Part shown: positions 24,801 through 36,963 of the stretch, one piece after another | How the letters are laid out: every line of letters starts with the position of its first letter | Numbering within the stretch: position 1 is the first letter of the stretch | Assembly: GCA_030761205.1 (NCBI GenBank) | Contig: JAULJL010000001.1 | Coordinates: 36,279,145 to 36,343,144 of the forward strand | Origin: Fremontodendron californicum | Taxonomy: Eukaryota; Streptophyta; Magnoliopsida; Malvales; Malvaceae | Length of the DNA: 64,000 nucleotides | Direction of reading: 5' to 3' | The notes under the pieces: model-generated | Told to the model about the DNA's origin: nothing | Database searches by the model: none | What the model saw: only the letters and a program-made list of their open reading frames with translations | Program-made: the position numbers and the translations under genes

Positions 24801-25547
24801 GAACCGCAAAATGACAATCTATTATCTCAGAAGGCAGACAAATGAATCTATGGGCTGCAATGGGTCCATAACTCTAAAAGGTTTTACCTCAGAGCTAGAG
24901 AGAAGCAAACAAAGAACAGAAAATGACTTGCTTTATGTTAAATTAAATTCTCTCCCTGTTATATTCAAAACTCTAGTTCACACAAACAAGAAAAATCTTA
25001 TTCGTAATCTTAAGTCTTAGCAATAAAAAGGTTTTCAGAGAACATAATATGTGTTTGTTTGTGCCAGTATTCCTCAGATATATCAGAAAGAAGATACTTT
25101 ACAAATTGTAACATTAGTCAGCAGATCTAATTTTCTAACTATTTGAGAGGTAATAATAGCTAACCTGCACAACAAGCACATAAACATCAAACAATTGTCG
25201 ATGAGAAAAAAGAAAAGCACAAGTATTGGTACTTTTATAAGAGTAAACATTGGAGAAAACATATACCATGAGAGACAGAGTTGGGTGAGGCCCAAGCAAA
25301 TGGCATCCCTCCACTCACTACAAACACCAGAAGCAACAATAGCAGTCCGATCATCGACTAGAGAAACAATTCTCAACAGCAGCTCCATAGGAATATCTTT
25401 CCACTCACTGATCACCACACCCTTCATCTTAACTCCCTCACCACTATTTCCAGCAGCAACCATCATCAGCTTCTCAAAGCACAAGTTTAAGTCTTCACTT
25501 CGCACCTTTGCTTCAGCTATCATTTCACTCTCTTTTTTTCCTACCAC
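21877..25547 (-). CDS. SKP2A: SKP2A-like F-box/LRR protein
   Basis: This is the substrate-binding F-box subunit of an SCF ubiquitin ligase. Arabidopsis SKP2A binds auxin and targets cell-cycle regulators E2Fc and DPB in the nucleus. Four exons on the minus strand, 25267-25547, 23247-23595, 23027-23168 and 21877-22247, join in phase to 380 residues. The F-box spans residues 46-94 (ISEWKDIPMELLLRIVSLVDDRTAIVASGVCSEWRDA). LRRs follow (LQDLDLSKSFKLGDRSLYALAHGCPNLTKLNISGC, LKILNLCGCVKAATDRALQ, LNLGWCDNVGDLGVMSLAYGCPDL, LRSLGLYFCQNITDRAMYSLA), ending LVMSGCLNLTSVHCACAVQAHR as in SKP2A. The N-terminus (about 45 residues) is longer than the Arabidopsis protein. All introns are GT-AG; intron 1 is about 1.67 kb and holds no other gene. 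Whether it is SKP2A or its paralogue SKP2B cannot be told here. Confidence 0.9.
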
Positions 25548-26229
25548 CGCCTTTTACACAAACTTATATGTATATGTTTTGGGATATATGATAATTCCCT
25601 TGGTCCTATAACCCAAAATTAAAATTAAAAAAAAAAATAGAATAAAGTTAGAATAGAGAAAAAACCAAAATAAGACATTGAATTCAGCGAACAAAAGTCT
25701 AGAAAGCTCAATAGAACCCAGGTGTCAAAACCTTAAGAAACTTGCAGAAATGTAACAGAGGACCACAAAAGCACTCAAATTTCTAGAATTTTAGAACATC
25801 TTAAGTACCCTAAACTAAAATTTTACCTTCGTAGTTTTAACTCTTCAGGGCATATGCCAAAACAGGTTGTTCAGAAGAGAAACAAAAAGAGCCCTTTCTT
25901 GGGTATAAAAGAAAGAATCTTATTTCAACAAATTGAATATCAGGGGATAGCCATTAAAAGAATTGCAGAAATGATCAGTGGAAAAGGAAACTAAAACAAT
26001 CCCATTTGTTTGATTGTAAACTTAACATTTCTAGCTAAAAGTAACAACTTTATAACTTAAAATTATGATTTTTCATGTAAAAGATTAAAATTTAACCCGC
26101 TTCAAAATCAGCAGCTCAATTTATCCAACAAAAGAAAAATGGATGAAAGAAACAAAATTAAACAAGAGATAATCACCAATAAAAAAATTTAATAAAAAAA
26201 GAATGAAATAATGGAAGATTAAGATTATG

Positions 26230-26445
26230 ATCATACCTTTTCTGGATTTTCTTTGTTTTTCTGCTTCTTTTTATTACAAGTTCATTTGGTTTTTGTTTCT
26301 GAAAGAGATAAACGAAGAAGCAAAGACAAGAGATTACTTATTAAGACACAAGAGAGAGAAAAAGAAAAAGGGAGGGAGGGAGAAACGTACAGGGAGAGAA
26401 TTAGCGACGTCTAAGGCGCCACGTGTCATTAATCAACCAATGATG
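26230..26445 (-). promoter_or_regulatory. Likely 5' leader exon and promoter of the SKP2A-like gene
   Basis: On the minus strand a CT-rich stretch (26340-26395 on the plus strand, as GA-rich) is typical of plant 5' UTRs. It is followed near 26235 by CAGAAAAG and a GTATGA donor, so a 5' UTR intron running to just before the ATG at 25547 is plausible. Upstream sit a G-box, CACGTG at 26420-26425 within GCCACGTGTC, and a CCAAT box at 26437-26441 (plus strand). Inferred from motifs only. Confidence 0.45.
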
Positions 26446-26459
26446 TGATCTCAATACGT

Positions 26460-29400
26460 AGTGGGACCTATTTAGTGACCCCATAGATTTCTTATGATGA
26501 GACGTTGATCATCAGTATAACTATTAGTAACGAAAAGAATCAAGTCCAAAACTTTCTTAAAAAAAAAAGAAATTAGGAGAAATTTGAAGCAATAAAATAA
26601 ATTAAAAAAAAAAAAATTGAATTTTTTTTAAAGGAGAAAGTTTGAGGTTAATTTAGAAAGTTCCTTTTTCGTTTAAAACCGAAGCCGCACCGAAAAGCAA
26701 TCAACAAGAACAAGTTTATTGTAATTTTTTTTTCTTATTGGGGTGTGGCATTAGCAAAATTAAATGAAGGTGGGGAAAAAATTGAGATAAGGAAAAGAGT
26801 GGCACATTTTTTAAATTCTTGGAATGAACTTCAATCAGTCCGTCGGGTCATGGTGCAAATCCACGTGTGCACGAATTTATAGGCATGTGAAATATATTAA
26901 TAATTAAAATAAATTATTGTTTTTGATGTGCATTGAAATTATTATGTTTGAAATAATTGAATTTGAAAATAATGGAATTTAAGAATGATGACAATTGAGA
27001 AGTTAGAAACAAAATTGATTTATCTTCTTATCTACAATTTTTGTAATATTTTTTTAGTAAGAATAAAAATGGATAGAAAGAAAAAAGTATATGTATTAAT
27101 ATTCACTAAATTTTGTCACATCCAATCATCCATTAGATGGGTGAAAAAATAAATGAAAATATATATAAAAAAAAAAAAGTGAAGAGAAATAAGTTACTTA
27201 GTTAACCATAAAGTGAAGAAGTTAAGTTACTAAAATGGGTAATTTTTTAAAGGATTTTGCTAACGAATGTCTTAAAGGTACTTTTTAAGATTACTATATA
27301 TATAATAATATCTTTATCCAATACATTGAAAATGATGAATAAAATTGTCAATATCTGTATTTAATATAATATTATTATTATAAATAGTATATTAATTAAC
27401 CTTAAAGAATATTTCAAAGGCACTTGTTAGCAAAACTCTTTTTAAAAAAATACATTTATATAACAATGAAAAAGATAAAAGTAAATTAATATTTTTATTT
27501 TTTAATTGAATTGGTGTTACTTAATTTATAATTTAATTTAATAAAAAAATTATAATTAATATAGTTAAGGAGACTTTTTGATCATCATCATTAATTAGTA
27601 ATATCAATTTATGTATATAAGTTTTTTTTTCTTTGTTCAAGGCCCTTAAATTAAAAAATCTTCAAAAGTCATAGTGTTTCTCTTTCATATTTTTTTATTT
27701 TCTAAATTAAGAAATAAAATATATTTATTTATTAAAAAAAAAAGTAACTAACTATCCCATTAAAAAATGTTACAATTGAATTTGATTTTTGTTATATCTT
27801 CCAACAATTGAGGGAGTAATAGATTCAATCCTAATCCTAAAAATTCTTTGTGATTTTCTTTTCTTTATAGTTTATTCTAATCTTTTGTAAATTGAAAAGA
27901 TCACTATTTATGAATTAAAAGAAAGAAAAAAACAGTCATCTTTTCACTCTTTTTTCTTTTTCCTATCTGATATTTACCTTTCACTTAACTCTTTTCTTTT
28001 ACCTTTCTCTTTTTAAGCTGCAAATTAAAAATACAAATGTTGATTGCTAAACCAATTTAATTTTCCTAAGATTATAGCATATAACACATCAAGATTTAGG
28101 AGCATTAATTTTTTGATGGATTTACTGAGGCATGAAAATTTAAGTCTTGACAAGATTAAACATCCAAAAATCTAATAAGGGTGATATAGACATGAGACAT
28201 ATTTAAAGGTTGAATTACTTATTCGATTCGAATTAAATCAAATTTAGATATGAATTTTTAATCCGTATGAGTCTGAATAAAATTATATTCATTTAATAAT
28301 AAAAAAATACTTAAATTTACTTATAAATATTAACAAAAAAAATAATTTTTAAATCGTAATACAATTTTTTAAATTTAAACCGAATTTGAGCAAGCGAACC
28401 AGTCCATGGACAGATCGATGTCTGGATTCCTCCCTTTTCTCTCTCATTTTAAACAGGAAAAAAAATAAATTTCATTATCTCTCTTTCTAGAACATCTGCT
28501 AAGGCATGCATGTGTCGCATATACGCTAAATAGTATACTGACGACGTTTTGTCTCAATCATAATGATGAGACTCTCGAACTTTTAGTAGATTTTTTTAAG
28601 GATATGATTGGTGGGTCTAATTTTAAAATAAAATATTTAAATTTGATTTAAATTATTATTTAAAAATTAAAAATTTAGTTATATTTAAATTTAATTAAAA
28701 AAATATATTTATATTAATATAAAAATATTTTAATATATTTTATATAGTAAAATTGGTTTTTCAAATGACGAATCGAATCAGATTAAATTTTAAATAATTA
28801 ATTTTTTTTAACTATATCTATTTTAATTCGAACCATAAACTATTCTAATTTTTAATTTTTTTTTTAAGGTTCCAAGCAAACTTTTTGTTGGTCATTTTTA
28901 TCTTTGTTTTGTCTGGTTTGTGCATGAGTTTCTTTCTTCTATTGAATATATATTATAATAGTTTTAATTCTAATTGTAATTTTTATTAATACGTGTAATT
29001 TCATTTTAAAAAGTAAATAAATGAACAATTTTATAATTTGACATTAACATTTTTTAAGAAAAATTTCGAGATAATTGTATTGGGAACACAAACTGATAAG
29101 TGAATAAACATGAAAAGAAATTACTTTTGATTGTCTAATTTTATTAATTAATAGACAATTTTTGTTTTAAAAAAGACCCAACAAGTCAGAATTAAAAATA
29201 CCAAGAACGGATTAATTTAATTAGAAAATTTATTTATCTCGACCATAAATGTTGTGAATTAAAATTTTATTAGTGATGCCTCATTAATATTAATTTGACA
29301 TGTTTAATCTTATTAGGTATGTTTTTTTTTTTTTTTTTTGTTGCAACTTATTAGGTGTGTGATGTGTATTATTGTCATGAAGCAATCGATTTGCATTTCT

Positions 29401-32100
29401 TTAAAATAAAAAATAATACAAAGATAAATTATTTCATCTTTCATAAGTGAAGTAAATCTATTTACAAATTGGATTATCAGTTGGATGTGTAGTCAGATTT
29501 AAAATAGATTTTTGGTAATTCGATCCTTTCGGTTTAGCTCATATTACTATTCAAATAATAATAAAAAATTTATTTATATTTAATTATATAAATATAAAAA
29601 ATATTAATATAAAAATAAATTTTTAATATTTTAATATATTTTAAACAATAAAAAAGATTTTTGAACCGAACTTTAGCAAACAAAATTATTTTTTATTCGA
29701 GCTCAGTTTGATCGATCCATAATATATATATATATATATATAAATTAACTCGTATATTAATATGTGACCAATTTGTTAGCCAAGTAAATGATTGAGTCAA
29801 AGTAAATGCCATTGTATTCAGTTTTGACAGTGAATTTTAATTTTCTTTAGCAATGGCCGCATCCCATCTGGTGGGGTTCAAAATGTCTATCATGCTCTCT
29901 TCGTGGTTCTCACATTTGGTGGATGCGTTACGCATCTTTTTAAACAATTTGACTCTTTCTCTTTTGTTTTTCTTAGCTTTTTTTTTATTTATTTTTTTTA
30001 TGTCACATTATATCATATCTTCCACCAAAGGGAACAGCGAAAAGCCGATGAACCATTCTCTGACTCACTCCCCACGAATTGCTTCTGAATTTGACACTCA
30101 ATTTTGTCTAGGTGCATTCTCTTCATGATATGGATGATAAAATGAGAGGGAGCATGATTGTTCACTATGTCATTATTGGTTTCCCATTCTTGTTTTTCAA
30201 GTATGGATCTAGCAAAGAAAAGAAACAGAGAGAATTGGGAATTTTTAAAATGATGAATTCATCATTTCAGTTTTTTTTTTTTTGGGGGGTACATGATATC
30301 TTGGATTATACAAGGTGATGGATTCTATCTCCTTCATTTCAGTATTCAAATTGTAACATTCATGATGAAATTTGAGTTAAGATGAAGAATGTTTAAAATA
30401 TTGACTCAAAATCCAAAAAATTTGATGAAAGTTTTCTGAAATACGTTTGGAATTTTGGTTAAAAATATTGTTTGATAATCAAATTTACTTATCGATGGAC
30501 AAATTAATTGATGTATAAATTGAGAGGAGCCTCTAAGATAATGTATGAGAGAAAGAGGGAAAGAGAGTTACAAGGTTGAGTGTGTAAACACGGTGAATTT
30601 TTTTTAAAGATGTAAAAAAATTGAATGTCGAATCACATTAAATTTTATCTATTGTATAAATTATTTATTTTTTATAATACTTTTGTTTGCTTTTATGATT
30701 ATTGGTTGGGGGCTTAACAAATTGATCATTTCATCTTGATGGAAGTTAACTTTCTCTTTTCTCATTATGAATTGAGTTATGCTTGAATTTAGTTTCATTT
30801 GATGCTCTCGTATGAATGGTTCAATCTTATTCTTTGATTTAAAGAAAAAAAAATAATAGAGAGAGAGATGAAAAAAAGAAAAAGGAAAGTTAAATTACAT
30901 TTTATCAAAGAACCGACCATCGTTTCAAATCTTAATTGTTTGATATTGATTTATGTTTGAATTTAATTTTACGTTTTGCTATAAATTTCATCTCAAACTT
31001 TTAAGGTCTTCCCCAATTTCTAATTCCATTATTATAGTAACTTTTAAAAAAATAAAAATAGTGACTATAATTGCATACATAGCCATATAGAATGAGATTT
31101 TCTTTGATTAATTTTTTTTTGGAACAATTTGGTAAAATATTTATTTTTATTACTATAAAATTCATAAATAAAATAATTAATCATGGGTTACCATCATCCT
31201 ATTTATAACGGCGAATTTTGTATGTGCTCTTAAGAAAAGAAAAAGAAATTGTCAAAATATTTATTTGTGAAACCTAGTTGTGAATCAACTATATATAATT
31301 ATTTAATCACATACAGTTGTTCTCAAATGTTTTCAATGGCAAAAGAAAAAAAAAGGAATAAATTCAATTGCAAGTAAACTTTTTTTTCCTTATTTATTTG
31401 TTTCTTGTGCCTTGCAATTTGCAAAAAATATTGTAATTCCCTCTTTCCATGCTATAAGTCAAACGTATACTTGAACAAGTAATAAAGCCATCAAAACTAA
31501 CAAGGAAGCATTCAAATTTCAAAGTCAATTTTCATTGCTGTGTCCATGGTAGATACAGGAAGAAAATTAAGCTGCAAAGTAAAATAATAACATAAAGAAA
31601 AGGCAAAGAGGCACTTTCCAAAGTCCAAGCTTCACAATTTTGCAAACATTTTTTTACAAAAGAGGTCGCAACTTAAGGATAGAGAAAGAGGTTGCAAGTA
31701 CTGGTTTCAAATCACGAACTTGCTAGATACAATTTTTTTAAAGGTGATTGCATGAATTAATTGGGTTAAACCTCGGGTTCATTTTGCAAAACATTTTTTT
31801 TTTTTTACAAAGGAAGTCACAGCCTAAGGATAAGGAAAGAAGTTACAAATACTGACTTCAAATGACGGACATGCTAGATACAACTTCTTAAGAGTGGTTG
31901 CATGAATCAATTGGGTTAAACCTCGGCTTCATTTTGCAAACATTTTTAGAGATAACAAGTTCTTCCCATGGTATTGGTTGGTATGCAAAAGCTTGCATTA
32001 CTCTATAGAGTTCAGGGTTTCTGTTATAGATACAGCCATATATGGGGTCAAAGTATTTGGGAGATTCTTATACAATATCATCTAGTGCAAATTAGTCCAT
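26460..32100. other. Long AT-rich intergenic region
   Basis: No gene is seen in about 5.6 kb. The sequence is strongly AT-rich with decayed dispersed repeats (for example 28210-28420, 28590-28860 and 29440-29760, which share TTCGATTCGAATT and GAACCGAAC-like words) and an (AT)n tract at 29722-29741. A small plus-strand frame at 29853-30128 starts MAASHLVGFKMSIMLSSWF but turns into a T-rich hydrophobic run and has no support. A direct duplication lies at 31640-31950. Confidence 0.5.
31636..31955. repeat. Tandem duplication of about 150 bp
   Basis: The word TTTTGCAAA(A)CATTTTT recurs at about 31638, 31792 and 31933. The sequence between is repeated with changes: TTACAAA-G-AGTC-CA, CTAAGGATA-GGAAAGA, GCTAGATACAA, then TTGGGTTAAACCTCGG. 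Two full copies plus the start of a third. Confidence 0.75.
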
Positions 32101-32104
32101 TTAC

Positions 32105-32480
32105 TATAAAGTAGTCCTTATTCTTTTAAAATTGAAGCAAAAAGATAACATGACTCAATAAACCGTTTAAAAAGCTGACGTGACATTTAATCTGTATTTA
32201 ATTGATGACGTGAATGTTAAATGCTGACGTGACACCAATAAAATATATTATTTTAAGATGACGCAGACAAAATAAATAATATATTTTCAACAACTTGGTT
32301 ATTTATTTTGTCCACATCATCTTAAAATAATATATTTTATTAGTGTCATGTCAGCATTTGACATCCACGTCATCAATTAAACACAGGTTAGCTTTTTAAA
32401 CGGTTTTTATTTAGTGATTTTATCTTTTTGTTTTAATTTTAAAAGAATAAGAACTAAATTACTCAGTTTTGTAGTAAATG
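32105..32480. mobile_element. Foldback element, copy 2
   Basis: Same family as 20190-20650. Inverted arms contain AATAAAATATATTATTTTAAGATGACG and its reverse complement, with GACGTGACATTTAA and CATCCACGTCATCAATTAAA on the outer parts. It lies just downstream of the last exon of the ACR pseudogene. Confidence 0.75.
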
Positions 32481-32565
32481 AATTAATTTGCACTAGATGA
32501 TATAGTATAAGGACCTCCCAAGTACTTTAACCTCATATACGGACATGATAGTTCTTTTCTTTTTC

Positions 32566-35500
32566 TCAAGCTAAGAACTTTTCCAGTAAGTTTCCAAAGA
32601 AGAAGCTTGTTTTGGTCCATCTACCAGCTTCAGCCTCAGGTGCCTTGGCACTGGCTGTGGCTGGATCCTTCTTTACATTAAGCATCATTGTGTGTCCGAT
32701 TTCTTTGCGAAGTGCTTGGATTGTCTTTGTATCTATTGGATTCCCATAAGCATCTCTCACATAGAAAACATTCACTGCTTGCTCCCCAACCGTTGACACC
32801 CCTGCTCGATCTTCTAACTGACAATCCATTCTCTCGGAGAACCCTCGTTACTTCAGACAACAAACCAACTCTATTTTTTGCGCAAAGCTCCAGACTTAGA
32901 CCCTGCATTCGTTAAGTGCAAATGACAACAAAGTAGATGTTTCTCAATGGAAATAGAATATTTGTTTTCCACTAATTAAAGACTTGTCAAAGAAAAAGGC
33001 AGACAGGAATAAAAAAAGAAAACAATAGTAAATAAAAGGAGGGTTGTTTTCCTAATTTTACTGATCACCATGCTATGTTAGTTGAATTTTGAAGGCAAAC
33101 AAAAAAATTGAAATTCATATAAGCCGAGTTTTTCAAGTTACTTTTGCATATTCCACCTAACTTATAGGTCACTGCTAAATCTGTAAGCATGCTGTCACAG
33201 CATACAAATTGTCTCAGTATCATTAAAAGGAGAAGAATTCGTTAACTAAATGGAAGATTTTTATTGTTTACATACAGTCCTGCATTAAACTTGCCATTTG
33301 CTTGTCCTGATCAGTTGCTTTGTGGCAATTTTGTGTTTTTAGTTTGCATACTGTTCAAACATATTATCATGGTGTTCTATGTCATTCAGTCACTTTTCAT
33401 TGGTGTAAGATGTAATCAGAAAATAACCTCATGAATTCTAAGTAAAAATATTTGATTATGAATTAAGTGCATAATGTTTTTCTCCTTATTTTATGCATGA
33501 AAAGATTGTCCCTTATACTCTTTCTCACAGGAAATAGTTGCGGAGAAGCATATATGCAATCACCAATAGCAAAGGAGAGTAGTTCCTGGAATTCATACTG
33601 AATTCAGACTTATGAATCTTAATTCTTAGGAACCCTAGTTTTTCCATGTTCTCGTGGTAATTCATGTGATAAGAGAGCTCCAAAGTGGATTATGGATGAG
33701 ACTTAAACTACTATACACTGACAAAACAATATACTTTTTTGCAACCAATGACGGCTTTGTTTTCTAAATAAATCATATCCTTCTGCATGCAATTTCTTAG
33801 TATTAAAAAAGATTCTACACACTTGCATTAGAGGAACATCAAAAGCTATTTAACAGTTCAGATTGGAAATTCAGAGAATTTAGTGCAGCAAAACCATTTA
33901 GAAACAAGATTTTTAGCAAAAAACCAGAACAGGCTTTCTATTTATGCAAAAATAATTAATGGTTCAATATGAACAGAACATTTTAGTTAGACATACTACT
34001 CACTTCACTTACTCTTCTATGGATTGCAGCTTCTAGACATTTAATGACCCTTTCTTTCTCTCCTTCAGTATCAAGTGTGCAGCCATCCATGTGGCGAATA
34101 AAATATTCCTACAACTTGAAAGCCATTAAAGATAATTTATCTACATGTAATCAATCTAATACAATTTTGCAGTTAACAGAGTGATTAAAGGAAGGATATC
34201 ATTATCAAAAATCTACAATCTATTGATGAGCCATGGAATCTTAAGTGGTATCAGTTTTTAGTGTCATGTCAAGCTGTTTATAACTGATTGATAGGACTGC
34301 AGATTGTAGAAGAATGGAACTAAGGATTCATGTCTTCACTCATAAATGTGATGTATATTAGTGACAAATTTGGACATATACACTATCTTTGCAGGTAATT
34401 TGGTTTCCAACAGAGTGCACCCCAACACGTTTGCCAGGGCAGTTTTTCATCCCATCAGCAGTGTGGATGTGGCCCTTAGGTCCTAGAGCCTATTGAAATA
34501 AAAAGCAGATAAGATGTAATACAAGTATAAAAGAAATTGCACTCATTATGACACATGGAGAATAATGGCAGGCAAGGGTTGCCAAGGTCTTTCTTTTCTG
34601 TTCTTTTTTTTCCTTTTGATGAAGTATTATTCCTTTTTCTGTATTTTATTCATCTCCACTGGGAATGATAACAGGTAAGGGGCATTTATATGTGAGGAGG
34701 TACTGTCTATTCTAACCACTTGCTGCATCTTTCAATAGAACGGTGAGTGCTTCATCTTTCACTTGGAAACATTATGAGAGGAAATAAGGGGAAACGCCCA
34801 ATGGAGCATTTATGGCAACCCTTACCACTTATGCATGTGTCTGTGAGTTAACAGCAGTAGGGCTCATGAAGAGAGGAAAGAGAGGGAGAAATTCAAATAT
34901 TATAGTTTAGCAAAAGCTTCTGTTACTTGATTCCATATAATTAAGGATTTATATTTGATGCACTGTTAGTGTATAGGTCTATACACTGACAGTGCATCCT
35001 ACGATACTACATGTTAAAAGGGTTAGGGTTAGAGCTAGGATTAGGATTAGGGTTAGTGGTTAGTGTTTAATTTTTTAAGAGTTCGTTTTTGATGCATTGT
35101 CAGTTTATAGACTCCATACACTGACAGTGAATCTTATATTGACACCTCATAAAAAACTAATCACTAACCCCTAACTCTTACCACTAATCTCTAACCCTAA
35201 CCACTAACCCTTAACCCTTACAACCTAACTTTAACACGTGGCATCGTAGGATATACTGACAGTGTATAGCCCTATACACTGTCAGTACATCAAATAATAA
35301 TCCATTTTTTAATGAAGTGTTATTGTAGGATTCACTGTCAGTGTATAAATTTATACACTGACAGTGCATCAAATACAAACCCTATAATTAATATATTTGT
35401 AGGATAGTGCCCAAATGGAAAATTCAAACTCTACTAGCTGAGTTTTTTTTTGGGGGAAATTTTGCTACATAAAAGAAGATGAGTTCCAGAGGAAAAGATA

Positions 35501-36090
35501 GGACGTACCCTGACCCTCTCTATGTAATTAATGGTTTTTTCATCAGTAATCTTTTTCCCTTGTTGATCAGTGACGTGAAACACTGTTTGCAAGGAATTAA
35601 AAATGTCAAATACTCAGTATACTGAAATATATAACCATATAAATAGGTGTTTATCCATAACTGGTGTGTTTAGAAGTAAAAACAAATTAAAACAAGAATG
35701 GAAGTGCGTTCTGCCTTATTGTTGAATGAGGACCTTTTTCTGGGAAAATTTATAGAGCATAACATAGGAACAAAGCTCTATAGCCTAACATAAGAAATAA
35801 AAAAAAAAAAATCGATAAATATTAGTATATCCACCATCAGAGGAGATGTAAGCTTTGGTAATAATGAAGTCAAGGTCTGTTAGTAAATGTACAACTTCCA
35901 GCAATATTCCAGGTTTATTCACGTTGTCAACCTATATGCAAATTGCAAATAGTTTGTTAGCAGTTGGCACTAAAAATGTTTGATAGCACCCAGTGAGGCA
36001 TAAATTTTGTTGGTATTGAAATTTACCTTTACAACAGTACAGTCTGTGCAACTATTGTTATCCACAGACACCCTCCATGAGGGCGGCTTC
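32566..36090 (-). pseudogene. ACT-repeat (ACR) protein pseudogene
   Basis: ACR proteins carry four ACT domains and are thought to sense small molecules such as amino acids. Minus-strand exon remnants run in gene order: 36027-36090 (VSVDNNSCTDCTVVK), to 35931 (VDNVNKPGILLEVVHLLTDLDFIITKAYISSDGG), 35509-35582 (VFHVTDQQGKKITDEKTINYIERV), to 34489 (ALGPKGHIHTADGMKNCPGKRVGVHSVG), 34004-34108 (EYFIRHMDGCTLDTEGEKERVIKCLEAAIHRRVSE) and 32566-32902 (GLSLELCAKNRVGLLSEVTRVLRENG, then AVNVFYVRDAYGNPID). Defects: no first exon with a start Met; the exon ending SSDGG has lost its last residues and donor; the block after GVHSVG that should hold the TAIEL-DRPGLLSE ACT domain is absent; and the last exon has a 4-base excess that shifts the frame near 32800-32825. 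It cannot make a full protein. Confidence 0.85.
34947..35385. mobile_element. Palindrome-rich MITE with telomere-like core, copy 1
   Basis: The outer ends are inverse copies: TATTTGATGCACTGTTAGTG on the left, CACTGACAGTGCATCAAATA on the right. Inside are several TATACACTGACAGTG palindromes and GGTTAGGGTTAG-like tracts on one side matched by CTAACCCTAACC on the other. It may be two related units side by side. It lies in an intron position of the ACR pseudogene. A shorter copy is at 36528-36692. Confidence 0.75.
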
Positions 36091-36527
36091 CCATTACATG
36101 CCTTGCATCATAGCAATTTTGTATGCTCTCACAGACCGAGTAAATTGTTCACTTTTTATGCAGATTATTATTGCATTACAATATTGAATTCATTGATGTA
36201 TTCCTCAGCTTTGCTTTTAGTGGGGCAGTTTTTTAATCCTGGTTGAGACAAAAGATAGTTTTTTTTAATTATTATTATTATTATTATTATTATTATGTTT
36301 TGTCAAAGTAAAGAGTGTACTTGGAATAAGCAACATTACTTATGTTGAGCACAAGTTGGTCATTGCTTCTTTAATTTTCCTGCTCTTGCGTGATGGAAAG
36401 GCTCTGGAAGCTCTGTTGTTGTTCAGAGTCCAGCAAGGAAAAGTTTTTCTCTACGTAATGTTAAAGCTAATGCCCATGAAAATGGAGGGCGGCTTCCCCT
36501 CATAATAAAAAAATGATTTATATTTGA

Positions 36528-36692
36528 TTTATATTTGATGCACAGTAGTGCATCTTACTATGTCACTTGTCGGGTTAGAAGTTAGGAGTTAGGAGTTAAG
36601 GTTATTGGTTAGTTTTTTAATGAGGTGTCAGTGTAGAATTCACTTTCAATGTATAAATCTATACATCGACAGTGCATCAAATACAAACCCAT
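36528..36692. mobile_element. Palindrome-rich MITE, copy 2 (short)
   Basis: It starts TATATTTGATGCAC and ends GACAGTGCATCAAATACAAACCC, with GTTAGGAGTTAGGAG and TTTTTTAATGAGGTGTCAGTGTAG in between. The same words occur in the copy at 34947-35385. Confidence 0.75.
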
Positions 36693-36732
36693 AAAAAAAT
36701 ACAACATTTATATTTTAGAAACCCCGTGGGAT

Positions 36733-36963
36733 AGACCTACTCATGCGCCCGGCAACCCGCTCAGCCCGGCCCGTATTAGGTCGGGCCTGAGCAAGAATAT
36801 TTGTGATCCGGGCCGGCCCGGCTCGGATCACTGTTCACATATTTTAAAAAAATATTATTTTTTTAAAATTTTAATTATAAAAATATATAAAAATTAATAA
36901 AAAAAATATTTTTTTATTAAAGGATGAACAATAATTCGAGCCCGACCCATGAGCACCTCTAGC
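36733..36963. mobile_element. GC-rich hAT-like MITE, copy at 36.7 kb
   Basis: The ends are TAGACCTACTCATGCGCCCGG and CCCGACCCATGAGCACCTCTA, imperfect inverse copies around an AT-rich core. Flanks CCGTGGGA and GCCGTGGG resemble a target duplication but are not perfect. Related to copies at 53311, 54195 and 61296. Confidence 0.7.

Noticed and set aside
23639..25020. Plus-strand frames within SKP2A-like intron 1
   Set aside because: Low-complexity Lys/Asn-rich or short frames with no domain; they lie within a GT-AG intron supported by both flanking exons.
29853..30318. Three overlapping small frames, one starting MAASHLVGFKMSIM
   Set aside because: They turn into T-rich hydrophobic runs, overlap in different frames and match no family I know.
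35030..35215. Interstitial telomere repeat
   Set aside because: The TTAGGG-like words are irregular, inverted about a centre and bounded by element termini, so they belong to the MITE; plant telomeres are TTTAGGG.
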